A stretch of 64,000 bases of DNA, taken from the NCBI GenBank assembly GCA_016931515.1, contig JAFGEQ010000012.1:62001-126000 (forward strand), in the 5' to 3' direction. The DNA is from a candidate division CSSED10-310 bacterium (GTDB lineage: Bacteria; CSSED10-310). The translations under genes were made by a program, and so were the position numbers. How positions within the stretch are numbered: position 1 is the stretch's first letter; every line of letters begins with the position of its first letter. Of the stretch, positions 8,700 to 18,634 are shown piece after piece. Below the pieces are notes generated by a model. It did not search any database. It was not told the origin of the DNA and worked only from the letters and a program-made list of their open reading frames with translations.

Positions 8700-11468
8700 A
8701 TGGACTATAAAGAAACGTTGAATTTGCCCAGGACGGATTTCCCGATGCGGGCAAACCTGGCTCAGAAGGAACCGAAAATTCTGGACAAGTGGTATAGTGA
8801 AGATCTTTACGGACAGATCTGTGAAGCTCGAAAAAATGCTCCGATGTATGTCCTTCATGATGGACCGCCTTATGCCAATGGACATATCCACATGGGGACT
8901 GCGCTCAACAAAATTTTGAAAGATATCGTGATTAAATTCAAAACGATGTCAGGTTTCAACGCACCGTATCTACCCGGTTGGGATTGTCATGGTTTGCCCA
9001 TCGAACATAACGTGATGAAGGAGCTGGGCGAATCGGCAAAAACGATGTCAAATATTGACATACGAGCCGAGTGTGCCGCCTATGCGGAACGCTTTGTCGC
9101 GGTCATGCGGGAGGAGTTCAAGCGCTTGGGTGGTCTTGGGGAATGGGAGAGACCGTATCTGACTATGAGTCATTCCTATGAAGCAACCATTGTCCAGGAG
9201 TTTCAGAACATCCTGCTTGACGGCAGGATATATTCCGGTAACAAACCGGTTCACTGGTGCTGCTCCTGTAAAACGGCCCTGGCAGAGGCGGAGGTTGAGT
9301 ACAAGGATCATTCATCCGATTCAATATGGGTTCGATTTAAAGTCATCGATGATCTTGGTAAGGCGATACCCGAGTTGGCATCGAAGATGAATGTATTTGT
9401 AATTATTTGGACGACAACGCCATGGACACTGCCTTCGAACCTAGCTGTTGCCGTTCATCCAACCCTCGATTACATCGCCTTTACTAACGGTAGCGACATC
9501 TATATCGTTGCCGAATCATTGTATCGGGAGACCGTGCAGGCTTGCGGATTTTCATCTCCATCAATCCTTGCCCGCTTCAAAGGACGCAGTCTGGATGGAT
9601 TCAATTGCAGGCACCCTTTCTACGATCGTGACTCCAAATTGGTATTGGCTGATTATGTAACATTTGAAACAGGTACCGGATGTGTGCATACAGCTCCCGG
9701 TCATGGCCAGGAAGACTATGAAACGGGACGGAAATACGGCTTGGATATATATAACCCAGTGGGTGATGATGGGCGATATGTCGCCGATTTACCTCTTTTT
9801 GGGAGTATGCATGTCTTTGATGCCAACCGTGCTGTAGTCGAACATATTCGCGGTAACGGATCCCTGCTTGCCAGTGAAAGGATCTCCCATAGCTACCCAC
9901 ACTGCTGGCGATGTAAGGAACCTGTTATTTTTCGTGCAACGCGGCAGTGGTTTATTTCGATCGACAATCACGATCTGCGCACCCAATCGTTAAATGAGAT
10001 CAAACGTGTCCGCTGGTTGCCGGGATGGGGTCAGGAGCGTATTTTCGGGATGATAGAGAATCGACCTGATTGGTGTGTATCCCGCCAGAGGACCTGGGGG
10101 GTTCCCATCACAGTGCTGACCTGTGCGAAGTGTGGGGAGATTCTGAGAAATCGCGATGTCAGCGAACGAATCATCAAGGCAGTCCGTGAAAATGGTGTGG
10201 ATGTCTGGTGGACGGCCGATGATGAGATGCTGTTCGGGAAAGCGGTCTGCACCCAATGCGGTCATTCTTCTTTTCGACGGGAGCAGGACATTGTTGATGT
10301 TTGGTTTGAATCCGGGGTAAGTCATCGGGCTGTATTGACAGCTGAAAACGGTTTGCGATGGCCGGCTGACCTTTATCTGGAGGGTTCGGATCAGCATCGG
10401 GGATGGTTTAACAGTTCACTCATCACATCAGTGGCCAATTATGGGCGAGCACCCTACGATACAGTTTTGACCCATGGTTTTGTCGTCGACGGCGATGGTA
10501 AAAAGATGTCGAAGTCGCTTGGAAACGTCATCGCTCCAGAAGATATTATCCGAGAAAACGGAGCTGATATTCTTCGACTATGGATTGCATCCGAGGATTA
10601 CATGGAAGATATAAGGATCTCCGATGAAATTCTGTTGAGGATGGCGGAGATGTATCGCCGTATCCGAAACACCGCGCGATTCATACTCGGGGTTCTTTCT
10701 GATTTTCAACCTGAGTCGATGATGGTTCCGCTGTCCCGGATGACACCCTATGATCGCTATATGCTGCATTGTTGGGAACAGGTCAAGGAATCCGTTAAAA
10801 GCGCTTATGACTCCTTTTCATTTCATAACGCCGTAAAAGCACTCCACCAGTTCTGCATTCTCGATCTTTCCAGCCGATTCCTCGATATCTCCAAAGATAA
10901 ACTGTACTCGAATCTGGCAGGCGATCCATCCAGGCGATCCGCACAGACCGTCGCTTATACGATCGTCAACGAGATGACGCGTCTCCTGGCGCCGGTCCTT
11001 GCGTTTACTGCTGAAGAAATCTGGGGATTCATGCCTGGTATGACTCGAAGCGTGCATTTGGAAGCGATACCGGAAGCGATACCGGACCGTTTGGATACTG
11101 AACTTGCGGAGACATGGAATCGTTTCATGGAGATCCGATCTATGGTCGGCATGCATTTGGAGCAGGCAAGACGAAATCAGACGATCGGCCATAGTCTGGA
11201 TGCCAAGCTGATAATCCGTTGCGGAACAGCAGAGCAGGATCTCCTGAAAACCATCGGTTTGGAAACACTGCCGGAGTTTTTTATCGTGTCCCAGGTTGAA
11301 ATTATTCATGAATCCGATCGTCAGGGAATTGAAGCCCTTGACTTCGAAATTCAACGGGCGAGCGGCAAAAAATGCGCCCGTTGCTGGAAATACGACAACC
11401 GGATCGGGTTTTCAACTGATCATCCAACACTTTGTCCACGATGCGAATACGTCCTCCATCACATGTAA
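8700..11468 (+). CDS. ileS: Isoleucyl-tRNA synthetase
   Basis: Class I synthetase that charges tRNA-Ile with isoleucine and edits valine. The HIGH-type motif HMGT is at residues 64-67 inside PYANGHIHMG, the KMSKS loop is intact at 602-606, and the CP1 editing region (TTTPWTLPSN, then the GTGCVHTAPGHG block) lies between. The anticodon-binding helical domain follows, and the C-terminus ends in a zinc-finger with CARCW and CPRC pairs. At 922 residues it has the usual bacterial length. The ATG at 8700 is preceded by CAGGGAG at a spacing of 9; an in-frame TTG at 8691 is less likely. It heads an overlapping series with lspA, lgt, an rluD-type gene and a sirtuin. Confidence 0.97.
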   Translation: MDYKETLNLPRTDFPMRANLAQKEPKILDKWYSEDLYGQICEARKNAPMYVLHDGPPYANGHIHMGTALNKILKDIVIKFKTMSGFNAPYLPGWDCHGLPIEHNVMKELGESAKTMSNIDIRAECAAYAERFVAVMREEFKRLGGLGEWERPYLTMSHSYEATIVQEFQNILLDGRIYSGNKPVHWCCSCKTALAEAEVEYKDHSSDSIWVRFKVIDDLGKAIPELASKMNVFVIIWTTTPWTLPSNLAVAVHPTLDYIAFTNGSDIYIVAESLYRETVQACGFSSPSILARFKGRSLDGFNCRHPFYDRDSKLVLADYVTFETGTGCVHTAPGHGQEDYETGRKYGLDIYNPVGDDGRYVADLPLFGSMHVFDANRAVVEHIRGNGSLLASERISHSYPHCWRCKEPVIFRATRQWFISIDNHDLRTQSLNEIKRVRWLPGWGQERIFGMIENRPDWCVSRQRTWGVPITVLTCAKCGEILRNRDVSERIIKAVRENGVDVWWTADDEMLFGKAVCTQCGHSSFRREQDIVDVWFESGVSHRAVLTAENGLRWPADLYLEGSDQHRGWFNSSLITSVANYGRAPYDTVLTHGFVVDGDGKKMSKSLGNVIAPEDIIRENGADILRLWIASEDYMEDIRISDEILLRMAEMYRRIRNTARFILGVLSDFQPESMMVPLSRMTPYDRYMLHCWEQVKESVKSAYDSFSFHNAVKALHQFCILDLSSRFLDISKDKLYSNLAGDPSRRSAQTVAYTIVNEMTRLLAPVLAFTAEEIWGFMPGMTRSVHLEAIPEAIPDRLDTELAETWNRFMEIRSMVGMHLEQARRNQTIGHSLDAKLIIRCGTAEQDLLKTIGLETLPEFFIVSQVEIIHESDRQGIEALDFEIQRASGKKCARCWKYDNRIGFSTDHPTLCPRCEYVLHHM

Positions 11469-11950
11469 CATGGCTGACAGCAGGGGCAGGTGCTGTCCTG
11501 ACCCTGCTGGACCAGTTGACGAAACATCTGGCCAGCAGTCATCTGGATCCATATCACCCGATCGTTATTATTGAGGGTTTTTTCCAATTGACGCTGGTTC
11601 ACAATCCCGGGGCTGCTTTCGGTTTATTTCGTGGTTTTCCCGAAACATGGCGATTACTGTTTTTCTCGATTATGTACATATTGGCGGTCGGAATTTTGAT
11701 CAATCTTTATATGCAGAGACCCTTGCAAAATCGAATCATTCCCATCTCGATCAGTCTGATCGGGGGCGGTGCTCTGGGCAATTTTATCGATCGTTACCGG
11801 TTTGGATATGTTATCGACTTCATCGATACGTATCCTTTCGGGTATCACTTTCCAACGTTCAACATTGCGGACAGCTGCATTACGATCGGCGTTTCTCTGA
11901 TGATCTTGCATATGCTGTTCTTCGATAAGGATCATCAACATGCATCCTGA
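11441..11950 (+). CDS. lspA: Lipoprotein signal peptidase (signal peptidase II)
   Basis: Inner-membrane aspartic peptidase that removes signal peptides from diacylated prolipoproteins. About 169 residues with four predicted membrane helices. Conserved blocks are visible in order: DQLTK (24-28), NPGAAFG (55-61), GGGALGNFIDR (108-118) and FNIADS (140-145), with conserved aspartates D117, D126 and D144. The start overlaps the end of ileS by 28 nt, a common ileS-lspA arrangement. Its end overlaps lgt, the enzyme acting one step earlier in lipoprotein maturation. Confidence 0.95.
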   Translation: MRIRPPSHVTWLTAGAGAVLTLLDQLTKHLASSHLDPYHPIVIIEGFFQLTLVHNPGAAFGLFRGFPETWRLLFFSIMYILAVGILINLYMQRPLQNRIIPISISLIGGGALGNFIDRYRFGYVIDFIDTYPFGYHFPTFNIADSCITIGVSLMILHMLFFDKDHQHAS

Positions 11951-12749
11951 TCTTTTCCATATCGGTCCGTTAACCATACATTCCTATGGCACGATGATCG
12001 TGATCGGATTCATCGCGGGTCTGGCAATCATTCGGATGAGAGTCAAACACTACGATATCGCGTTTGATAAGGCTGTTGATCTGGCTTTCGGTTTGCTTCT
12101 ATGGGGATTTGTCGGCGCTAAGTTGTTCTACTGGCTCATCATTCCAGTGGAATTCATTGACAGTTTCAAACTGCTTTCCACCGATCCAGTCGGCTGGCTG
12201 AAAAATCTCGGTAACGGTTTCGAATTTTTCGGTGGTATTGTAGCTGGTGTGTTGTTCTTCCGCTATTTTTGCAAGAAACATAATCTGCGATCACGATCCG
12301 TTCTTGATCTCGTGACTCCAGCTGTTCCGCTTGCTCACGCATTCGGTCGAATCGGCTGTTTTCTGGCCGGTTGCTGTTATGGTAAAACATGCAGCCATTC
12401 CTGGGCTGTTGTATTCACAGACCCCCATTCTCTTGCGCCACGGCATTCGCCCCTCCACCCGACACAACTCTATGAATCATTTCTGCTGTTCGTCCTCACC
12501 AGCGTTCTGCTGGCGACCGAGAAGAAGATTGCTAGAATACCGGGGAGGATGATTTCGTTCTATTTGGTGGGCTATACATTGATCCGCTTTATAGTTGAAT
12601 ACTTTCGTGCGGATGATCGGGGATTTCTTCCCGGTTTGCAACTGACCGGCACTCAATTGATCGCGATATTCGTCGCTGCAGGTGCAATTGTCTGGCTTCG
12701 GGTTGCTGGGAAACCCTCAAAGTCGTCACAGGTTAAAGCCAGGCAATGA
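11940..12749 (+). CDS. lgt: Prolipoprotein diacylglyceryl transferase
   Basis: Inner-membrane enzyme that moves diacylglycerol from phosphatidylglycerol to the lipobox cysteine of prolipoproteins, before LspA acts. About 269 residues with about seven hydrophobic segments. The family signature HAFGRIGCFLAGCCYGK is present, as are the N-terminal HSYGTMI region and a C-terminal RFIVEYFRADDRG motif. The ATG overlaps lspA by 11 nt and the stop overlaps the next start by ATGA. Lipoproteins that would need it are present in the window (36362-37984). Confidence 0.95.
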   Translation: MHPDLFHIGPLTIHSYGTMIVIGFIAGLAIIRMRVKHYDIAFDKAVDLAFGLLLWGFVGAKLFYWLIIPVEFIDSFKLLSTDPVGWLKNLGNGFEFFGGIVAGVLFFRYFCKKHNLRSRSVLDLVTPAVPLAHAFGRIGCFLAGCCYGKTCSHSWAVVFTDPHSLAPRHSPLHPTQLYESFLLFVLTSVLLATEKKIARIPGRMISFYLVGYTLIRFIVEYFRADDRGFLPGLQLTGTQLIAIFVAAGAIVWLRVAGKPSKSSQVKARQ

Positions 12750-13744
12750 TCGATCGGACTGTTCTACATCCGATCACCATTCAGCAGGAGGGGCTGCGGA
12801 TTGACCGGGTTGAACTGGCTGGGCTTGAAGGATTGTCCAGATCCAGACGCCAGGCACTCATCCATTCGGGTGACATCACTGTTAACGGACGTGCCGTCAA
12901 ACCGTCGTATATTCTGCGACTCGACGATGTCGTCGCCTGCAAAATTCCTGATCCGACTCCTCTTCATCTGGAAGCCCAGGAACTTCCTCTGGATGTTTTA
13001 TATGAAGATGCCGATATCATCGTCGTGAATAAACCGAGAGGAATGGTCGTTCATCCGGGTGCCGGAGTATCCGATCGAACACTTGTCAATGCCCTGTTGC
13101 ATCACTGCAGGGATTTATCTGGAATTGGCGGTGTCATACGACCCGGGATTGTTCATCGCCTGGATAAAGGTACCAGTGGCGTCATCATCGCTGCCAAGAA
13201 TGATCGCGCTCATGCATCGCTCGCCAACCAATTTGCTTCCAGATCGATGAAAAAGGAATATCTTGCTCTGGCAGCCGGAACGCCGAACTGGCAAGAGATT
13301 GTGCTGGATGCATCGATCGGTCGTCATCCCGGTCATCGGGTCAAGATGACGGTAATTGAATCCGGCAGAGCAGCGAAAACTCATTTCAGCCTGGCGGCAT
13401 ACGGTGAATCAGGATGCCTGATCACTGCCAGACCCGCCAGCGGTAGAACTCACCAGATCAGGGTCCATCTCGAATATCTGAAGCACCCTATTCTGGGAGA
13501 TCCGCTTTATGGATCCTGCATCCTGAAAAAACTACCGGGAAGCATCCGGAGTGCATTGAGATCGGTCGATGGTTTTTGCCTTCATGCCCGTTCCCTTCTT
13601 TTTTCACATCCCACCAATGGCTGCAGCATGGCGATTTCCGCCGATCCACCGGACGACTTCCGATTAGTTATGAACTCCATGAAACTGATAAATGTTGAGG
13701 CTCTGCATGACACAGCTCCCACCGATAAACAGCCTGGATCTTAA
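12746..13744 (+). CDS. rluD: RluA/RluD-family 23S rRNA pseudouridine synthase
   Basis: Converts uridine to pseudouridine in RNA. An N-terminal S4-like RNA-binding domain (about residues 15-75) precedes the catalytic domain. The catalytic motif HRLDKGTSG has its aspartate at D140, close to the position in E. coli RluD, and the VVNKPRGMVVHPG and SGRTHQIRVHL blocks are intact. RluD-type specificity (helix 69) is inferred from length and S4 domain; a related specificity is possible. Coupled to lgt through ATGA. This gene commonly follows lspA in many bacteria. Confidence 0.9.
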   Translation: MIDRTVLHPITIQQEGLRIDRVELAGLEGLSRSRRQALIHSGDITVNGRAVKPSYILRLDDVVACKIPDPTPLHLEAQELPLDVLYEDADIIVVNKPRGMVVHPGAGVSDRTLVNALLHHCRDLSGIGGVIRPGIVHRLDKGTSGVIIAAKNDRAHASLANQFASRSMKKEYLALAAGTPNWQEIVLDASIGRHPGHRVKMTVIESGRAAKTHFSLAAYGESGCLITARPASGRTHQIRVHLEYLKHPILGDPLYGSCILKKLPGSIRSALRSVDGFCLHARSLLFSHPTNGCSMAISADPPDDFRLVMNSMKLINVEALHDTAPTDKQPGS

Positions 13745-14453
13745 TCGATTCAAAAGAATTGTGTTTTTTACCGGCGCCGGCATCTCAGCGGAATCAGGCA
13801 TTCCGACCTACCGCGGTAAAGGCGGGTTTTGGACACACTACAATTACGAGGATTATGCATGCCAGCGAGCTTTTGACAGGGATCCCGAAAAAGTCTGGGA
13901 TTTTCATGAAGAACGTCGGCGATTTGTATCCGAGTGCCGGCCTGCACTCGGTCACCGAATTATTGCTGAAATTCAACGACATAAACCGGAAACGAGAGTT
14001 ATCACCCAAAACATCGATGGAATGCATCAGAAAGCTGAATCGGTGGATGTTTTCGAGCTTCATGGAAGTTTGTGGCGTGTCCGCTGCCCCCGGGAAGACA
14101 CACGTGAAGAAATTTTCGATATCCCTCTCAAATCGCGCCATTGTCGATGCGGAGCTTATCTCAGACCGGATATCGTCTGGTTCGAGGATCCATTGGATGA
14201 CGCCATTCTCAAAGTATCGATCAGTGCGGTCTTGAAATGCGACCTCCTGATCACGGTCGGTACTTCCGCTACTGTTTTCCCAGCAGCAGAGATACCCCTG
14301 TTGGCTCTTCAACGTGGAGTAACATCCATTGAAATAAATCTGGAACCAACTGAAATCAGCCGCTTTTATACATATACAATGATCGGTTCAGCAGGTAAAA
14401 ACCTGCAATCACTCCTGGGTCAAAGCAGTTTTCCGATTCTTCATCAGGACTGA
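13707..14453 (+). CDS. Sirtuin-type NAD-dependent protein deacylase
   Basis: Removes acyl groups from lysine using NAD. Visible motifs are TGAGISAESGIPTYR (from residue 22), TQNIDGMH and the catalytic HGS. Two points are odd. The first half of the structural zinc site shows only one cysteine (RCPRE) before HCRCG, whereas most sirtuins have two CxxC pairs. The class III acyl-specificity motif YxxR appears as HxxR inside WDFHEERRR, so desuccinylase-type activity cannot be assumed. I chose the ATG at 13707, which has TTGAGG six bases upstream, over the in-frame ATG at 13692. It overlaps the rluD-type gene by 38 nt and its 3' end overlaps the convergent acyltransferase by 45 nt. Confidence 0.85.
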   Translation: MTQLPPINSLDLNRFKRIVFFTGAGISAESGIPTYRGKGGFWTHYNYEDYACQRAFDRDPEKVWDFHEERRRFVSECRPALGHRIIAEIQRHKPETRVITQNIDGMHQKAESVDVFELHGSLWRVRCPREDTREEIFDIPLKSRHCRCGAYLRPDIVWFEDPLDDAILKVSISAVLKCDLLITVGTSATVFPAAEIPLLALQRGVTSIEINLEPTEISRFYTYTMIGSAGKNLQSLLGQSSFPILHQD

Positions 14454-16247
14454 CTCAGCGCCTTCACGCCCCATGTATTTAACTAAGATTTTTTCATTGA
14501 CCTGCAGTAGATCGATGAGCAGCAATGCATCGAGAACATGACCGAAATCCGGATCAATATTCAAACCGAGCAGTTTAGCATCCAATTTCAGGTATTGGCG
14601 AAGAAGAACCGGTACACCCTGCATCTCTTTTTCCATTTCACGTATTAACTCTTCGACTTCCTCGATTTCCTGGACAACCTGGCACGATGTCGATGATGAC
14701 CAGAGCCTGACATGCTTCAATTTCAGTGGATTCAATGGCTTAACTTTCTTTGCCAATTCGGGATCGTGATAGTTCTGTTGCAGGAATTGTTTTAGAAACC
14801 AACGGGACAAATCGCTGTAATCCCTGCTGATGCTGACCGGTCCCAGAAGAAACCGGTATTGGGGATTTTGAACGACATACTGCCCAATACCTTTCCATAG
14901 CAGCATCAGGGAGGAAAACTGCCGTTGATATCTCAACTGAATGAAAGAACGTCCCAGTTCGAGGGCTGGGCTTATCTGCTTGAGCAAATCACTTTTATAA
15001 TTGAAGAGAGTGCTGGTATATAAACCTTTTTTACCTTTTGCCTGGAGTATTTCATCGCTGCGGCCTGCCCGGTACGCTCCAACAATCTCGTTGTTATCTC
15101 TGTCCCAGACAATAATATGCACATAATACTGATCATACTCATCCAAATCCCGACTTTTACCGGAACCTTCTCCCACCTGCCGGAACGTGACTTCACGTAA
15201 TCGACCGATCTCATTCAGCAATGCCGGGCCCTGACCGGCCATGAAATAATAAACAAGCATCGGAGGTTTATCGATCAATGTTTGTTCAGGCGGGAGATTT
15301 TTCAATTCACGAACCAGGTTGTCCCGGGATCCGGGTTCGGCAATTGGCAAGGATTCCGCCGACCGTCTTTTTTTTATTCGTGGGAAACGGAATCGTGGCC
15401 TTTTTGCCTCCCGGTTCTGAAGGATATAGGTTCTCAATCTGAGATAATCCGTCAATTTTTCAGGTGTATCGAAGGAATGGCTCTTTTCCGGTGAGATAGC
15501 GCGTCCGATGCGAACTGATATTGTGGAATTTTCTTTTTTCAACAGCTCCCGTGTCAGCATCAGGGTTCTTAGAACCGGATGCAGGAGACCGATTGCCTGG
15601 AAAAAACGGCTGTTCAAACCATAAAAGAAAACAGGCAATGTCACGCTGTTGGTTGCCTGGATGATCCTGGCTGCCATGGGATTCCACGGTCCATCCATGA
15701 TCTGCATGGATCTGAGCTGAAGATGTGACACTTCCCCTGCAGGGAAGATAGTAATTGAATGACCTTCTTTCAGCCATTCTATCGCACGTCGGACCCCTTT
15801 GAAATTTTGGGAGACTGCACCACCACTACCGAATGGATTCACTGAGAAAAATGAATCGGCGAGTTCAGGTATCAGTGATAAAAGAAAATTTGCAATAAAC
15901 TTCATATCAGGTCGAATGGTTTCAAACACCGTCGGAAGAATTAAACCCTCCAGACCGCCGAATGGATGGTTACTGACAAGCACAAGTGGACCTTCTCGGG
16001 GAATCGAATCCAATTCTTCCGCACAGACATCAATTGTCACATTCATTGATTTCAGAACACGAGCAGCGAACAAATCAGGGAAAGTTGTTTTTGCAGCCTG
16101 CAGATAATGATGATTAATGCCGTTCATATTCAACACATAGTCAATCCCAGGCTTCAAAGAAGAGAAAAGAGCTCTGGTTATCGCATGTCTGCCGGGATTT
16201 GGTAAATTTATCCCCGTTGTCATCAGTCTCAATTCCTTATCAGCCAA
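14409..16247 (-). CDS. OlsF-like bifunctional acyltransferase (LPLAT + GNAT)
   Basis: Residues about 70-300 are a lysophospholipid-acyltransferase domain with the NHPFGGLEG motif and a FPAGEVS motif. Residues about 320-590 resemble the hemolysin/OlsB-type GNAT fold (VHIIVWDRDNNEIVGAYRAG, then a FIQLRYQR stretch). This order is that of OlsF, which makes ornithine lipid by first N-acylating ornithine with the C-terminal domain and then O-acylating it with the N-terminal domain. Function as an aminolipid synthase is inference from architecture; the acyl acceptor is unknown. The 612-residue length suits the fusion. The stop overlaps the convergent sirtuin gene by 45 nt, and the gene lies 39 nt downstream of the response regulator. 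Confidence 0.75.
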   Translation of the reverse strand: MADKELRLMTTGINLPNPGRHAITRALFSSLKPGIDYVLNMNGINHHYLQAAKTTFPDLFAARVLKSMNVTIDVCAEELDSIPREGPLVLVSNHPFGGLEGLILPTVFETIRPDMKFIANFLLSLIPELADSFFSVNPFGSGGAVSQNFKGVRRAIEWLKEGHSITIFPAGEVSHLQLRSMQIMDGPWNPMAARIIQATNSVTLPVFFYGLNSRFFQAIGLLHPVLRTLMLTRELLKKENSTISVRIGRAISPEKSHSFDTPEKLTDYLRLRTYILQNREAKRPRFRFPRIKKRRSAESLPIAEPGSRDNLVRELKNLPPEQTLIDKPPMLVYYFMAGQGPALLNEIGRLREVTFRQVGEGSGKSRDLDEYDQYYVHIIVWDRDNNEIVGAYRAGRSDEILQAKGKKGLYTSTLFNYKSDLLKQISPALELGRSFIQLRYQRQFSSLMLLWKGIGQYVVQNPQYRFLLGPVSISRDYSDLSRWFLKQFLQQNYHDPELAKKVKPLNPLKLKHVRLWSSSTSCQVVQEIEEVEELIREMEKEMQGVPVLLRQYLKLDAKLLGLNIDPDFGHVLDALLLIDLLQVNEKILVKYMGREGAESVLMKNRKTALTQE

Positions 16248-16286
16248 TAACCGGCTGCTGATTGGATCCTTATCCGAGGGATCATA

Positions 16287-17651
16287 TCATTCGATTCCAT
16301 GTTGTTTCATCTTGGTCAACAGCGTTTTATAATTTACATCCAGGTCTCGAGCGGTCTGACTCTTGTTCCAGTTATTTCTTTTCAATGAGTTCGTGATCAT
16401 CTGTCTTTCAATGACATGACGAGCCTTTTCCACCACTTCCGACATCGGACCCTCCAAGTTTAACTGCATCAGATCCTGCGGATGTACATCACGGACGGGA
16501 TTGACTGCAACGTGCACCGGGAGTATCAGACCATTCAGTGTCAAAATAGCAGCACGCTCCAGACAATTCTGAAGCTCCCGCACATTTCCAGGCCAATCAT
16601 ACTGAATCAATTGCTCCATGGTATCCGTATGAATCGTCAGATTCTTCTTAAAATCCCTTCTCAGCAATTCAACGAAGTAATCAACCAGGAGAGGTATATC
16701 ATCCCGTCTGTCCCGAAGCGGAGGTATCACAATCGGAAACACGCTCAGCCGATAATACAAGTCCTCTCTGAACCGACCCGTCTTGACCAGTTCATGCAAA
16801 TTTTGGTTGGTGGCTGCAATGACCCTGACATTAACACTGAGTGTCGCGTTGCTGCCGACTCTCTCGAACCTCTTTTCCTGAAGAAATCGCAAGACTTTCG
16901 CCTGAAGAACAGGATCCATATCTCCAATTTCGTCTAAAAATACCGTTCCGCCATCCGCCAGCTCCAACTTCCCGGGTTTACGGCGGTCCGCACCGGTATA
17001 TGCACCGCGTTCATGTCCAAAGAGTTCGTTTTCCAGCAGATCATGAGGAATAGCAGCACAATTGATTGCAACAAACTGCCGGCTGTTTCTCGTGGACAGT
17101 GCATGCACCGCCCGCGCAAATACTTCTTTGCCGGTCCCGCTTTCACCCAGCAACAACACAGTGGAATCCAGAGGACCCACCTGGCGAACCTGATTCAGGG
17201 AATCAATGAAAGGCTTGCTTTTACCGATGATATGCGGCATCACGGATGCATCACTGATAGACTGACGTAGAAGCGTATTTTCGTTGCGCATCAGATAACG
17301 ATCGTGACCCTTCTTCAGCTGAAGCAACAGCAAATTGGTGTCGAATGGCTTCGTCAGGAAATCATCCGCTCCATCTTTCATTGCCTGGACAGCTATTTCA
17401 ATCGATCCGTACGCAGTAATAATTATAGTGACAGTCCTTTCATCCGCTTTTTTAGCTTCACGGAGAACAGACAGACCATCACCGCCGGGAAGACGCAAAT
17501 CCGACACAACCGCAAAAAATGTCTCTTGACGTACGAGATCAATCGCAGCATCTCCACGGGATGCAATCACAACCTGATACCCAGCTTTCTTCAGCGTTCT
17601 TTCCAGCATCCGCTGCATGCCTTGATTATCTTCAACGACGAGAATTTTCAT
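16287..17651 (-). CDS. NtrC-family sigma-54-dependent response regulator
   Basis: Three domains in order: receiver (phospho-acceptor D51, conserved K101), AAA+ sigma-54 activation domain with Walker A GESGTGKE and the sigma-54 contact loop as GAYTGA, and a Fis-type helix-turn-helix at the C-terminus ([18 protein letters not shown]). All catalytic features of an active regulator are present. No histidine kinase is next to it. It lies 12 nt downstream of the prepilin peptidase gene, which suggests, but does not prove, a PilR-like role in type IV pilus or secretion control. I did not find a sigma-54 site (GG-N10-GC) in the gaps I examined. Confidence 0.92.
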   Translation of the reverse strand: MKILVVEDNQGMQRMLERTLKKAGYQVVIASRGDAAIDLVRQETFFAVVSDLRLPGGDGLSVLREAKKADERTVTIIITAYGSIEIAVQAMKDGADDFLTKPFDTNLLLLQLKKGHDRYLMRNENTLLRQSISDASVMPHIIGKSKPFIDSLNQVRQVGPLDSTVLLLGESGTGKEVFARAVHALSTRNSRQFVAINCAAIPHDLLENELFGHERGAYTGADRRKPGKLELADGGTVFLDEIGDMDPVLQAKVLRFLQEKRFERVGSNATLSVNVRVIAATNQNLHELVKTGRFREDLYYRLSVFPIVIPPLRDRRDDIPLLVDYFVELLRRDFKKNLTIHTDTMEQLIQYDWPGNVRELQNCLERAAILTLNGLILPVHVAVNPVRDVHPQDLMQLNLEGPMSEVVEKARHVIERQMITNSLKRNNWNKSQTARDLDVNYKTLLTKMKQHGIE

Positions 17652-17663
17652 CGCGATACCTCA

Positions 17664-18470
17664 TCATGCAAGGCCTGATGTCTTTAGGTAAAAAGAAACG
17701 ATTGTATTACCCCACATCATTGCAATCCAGGCTCCGAGTGAGAGGAATGGGCCAAATGGTATCTGAGTATGACGTGCCTGCCGACAAAGGCGAAGATAGA
17801 GCACACCGACTACGGAGCCTGTGAGTGAACCTATAAACAATGTCAGAATCACTCCTTTCGGTCCCAGAAGTGCACCGACAAGAAACATTAACTTGATATC
17901 GCCACCACCCATACCTTCTCGACCGGTTATTCTCATATAGACCCATGCCAAAATAAGTAATGGAATACCGCCGCTTGCCATGCCGAGAAAAGCGGTCATG
18001 GGTTTTATGGACCAGAAAGGCTGAAATGCAGGGAAGAGAGTGGCTGATGAAAGAACACAGGATGCAAGCAGTGCCGGAAGAATGATCACATCAGGGAGTA
18101 GCTTTGTTTGCAGATCGATTACGGATAGAGCGATCAGAACGGCGGAAAACGCCAGAAACACGAGTGTTTCAAACGAATATCCGAATCGGTGGGCGACCAT
18201 TGTGAACACGATGCCAGTGGTGAGTTCAACCAACGGATAACGAATCGGTATCCGATTCCCGCACCCGGCGCATCGTCCTCTCAGAAGAATACAATAACTG
18301 AATATCGGGATGTTTTCCCAAGGCCGAATCCTGCGTTCACATATCGGGCAGGCGGATGGCGGATGCACTATCGATAGATTCCGAGGAACACGATATATAA
18401 TGACATTCAGAAAAGATCCAATCGCGAGGCCGAAAAAGAAACTGCAACAATCCAAGTACAATATTGACAT
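17664..18470 (-). CDS. pilD: Prepilin peptidase / N-methyltransferase (PilD type)
   Basis: Inner-membrane aspartic protease that cuts prepilin leader peptides and methylates the new N-terminus. The N-terminal domain has the GSFLNVIIYRVP motif and two zinc CxxC pairs (CPIC and CAGC). Active-site aspartates are seen in VIDLQTKLLPD and GMGGGDIKLM. About 268 residues with about eight membrane helices, the normal length. The prepilins themselves are not in this window. It is the first gene of a short minus-strand unit with the NtrC-family regulator. Confidence 0.93.
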   Translation of the reverse strand: MSILYLDCCSFFFGLAIGSFLNVIIYRVPRNLSIVHPPSACPICERRIRPWENIPIFSYCILLRGRCAGCGNRIPIRYPLVELTTGIVFTMVAHRFGYSFETLVFLAFSAVLIALSVIDLQTKLLPDVIILPALLASCVLSSATLFPAFQPFWSIKPMTAFLGMASGGIPLLILAWVYMRITGREGMGGGDIKLMFLVGALLGPKGVILTLFIGSLTGSVVGVLYLRLCRQARHTQIPFGPFLSLGAWIAMMWGNTIVSFYLKTSGLA

Positions 18471-18634
18471 GCGATGGTCTCTCCATTAGCGACATTTTCA
18501 GAGTATGTCATCTATTTCAAAATAACAAATCCGACCGATTGAAAACCGGGGGCAGAGTGAGCAGGTTTATCGATGTTACTCGGAATATAATGTATAATAA
18601 TCATGGTGTTATAAATAATAGTTAGAGCAACACT

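Noticed and set aside
10818-11354. A 178-codon minus-strand frame antisense to ileS
   Set aside because: It lies fully inside the coding sequence of a certain gene and its composition is that of a reverse-frame shadow.
18471-18634. Sigma-54 promoter upstream of the prepilin peptidase
   Set aside because: I looked for a GG-N10-GC site on the minus strand and found none; only weak sigma-70-like boxes are present.
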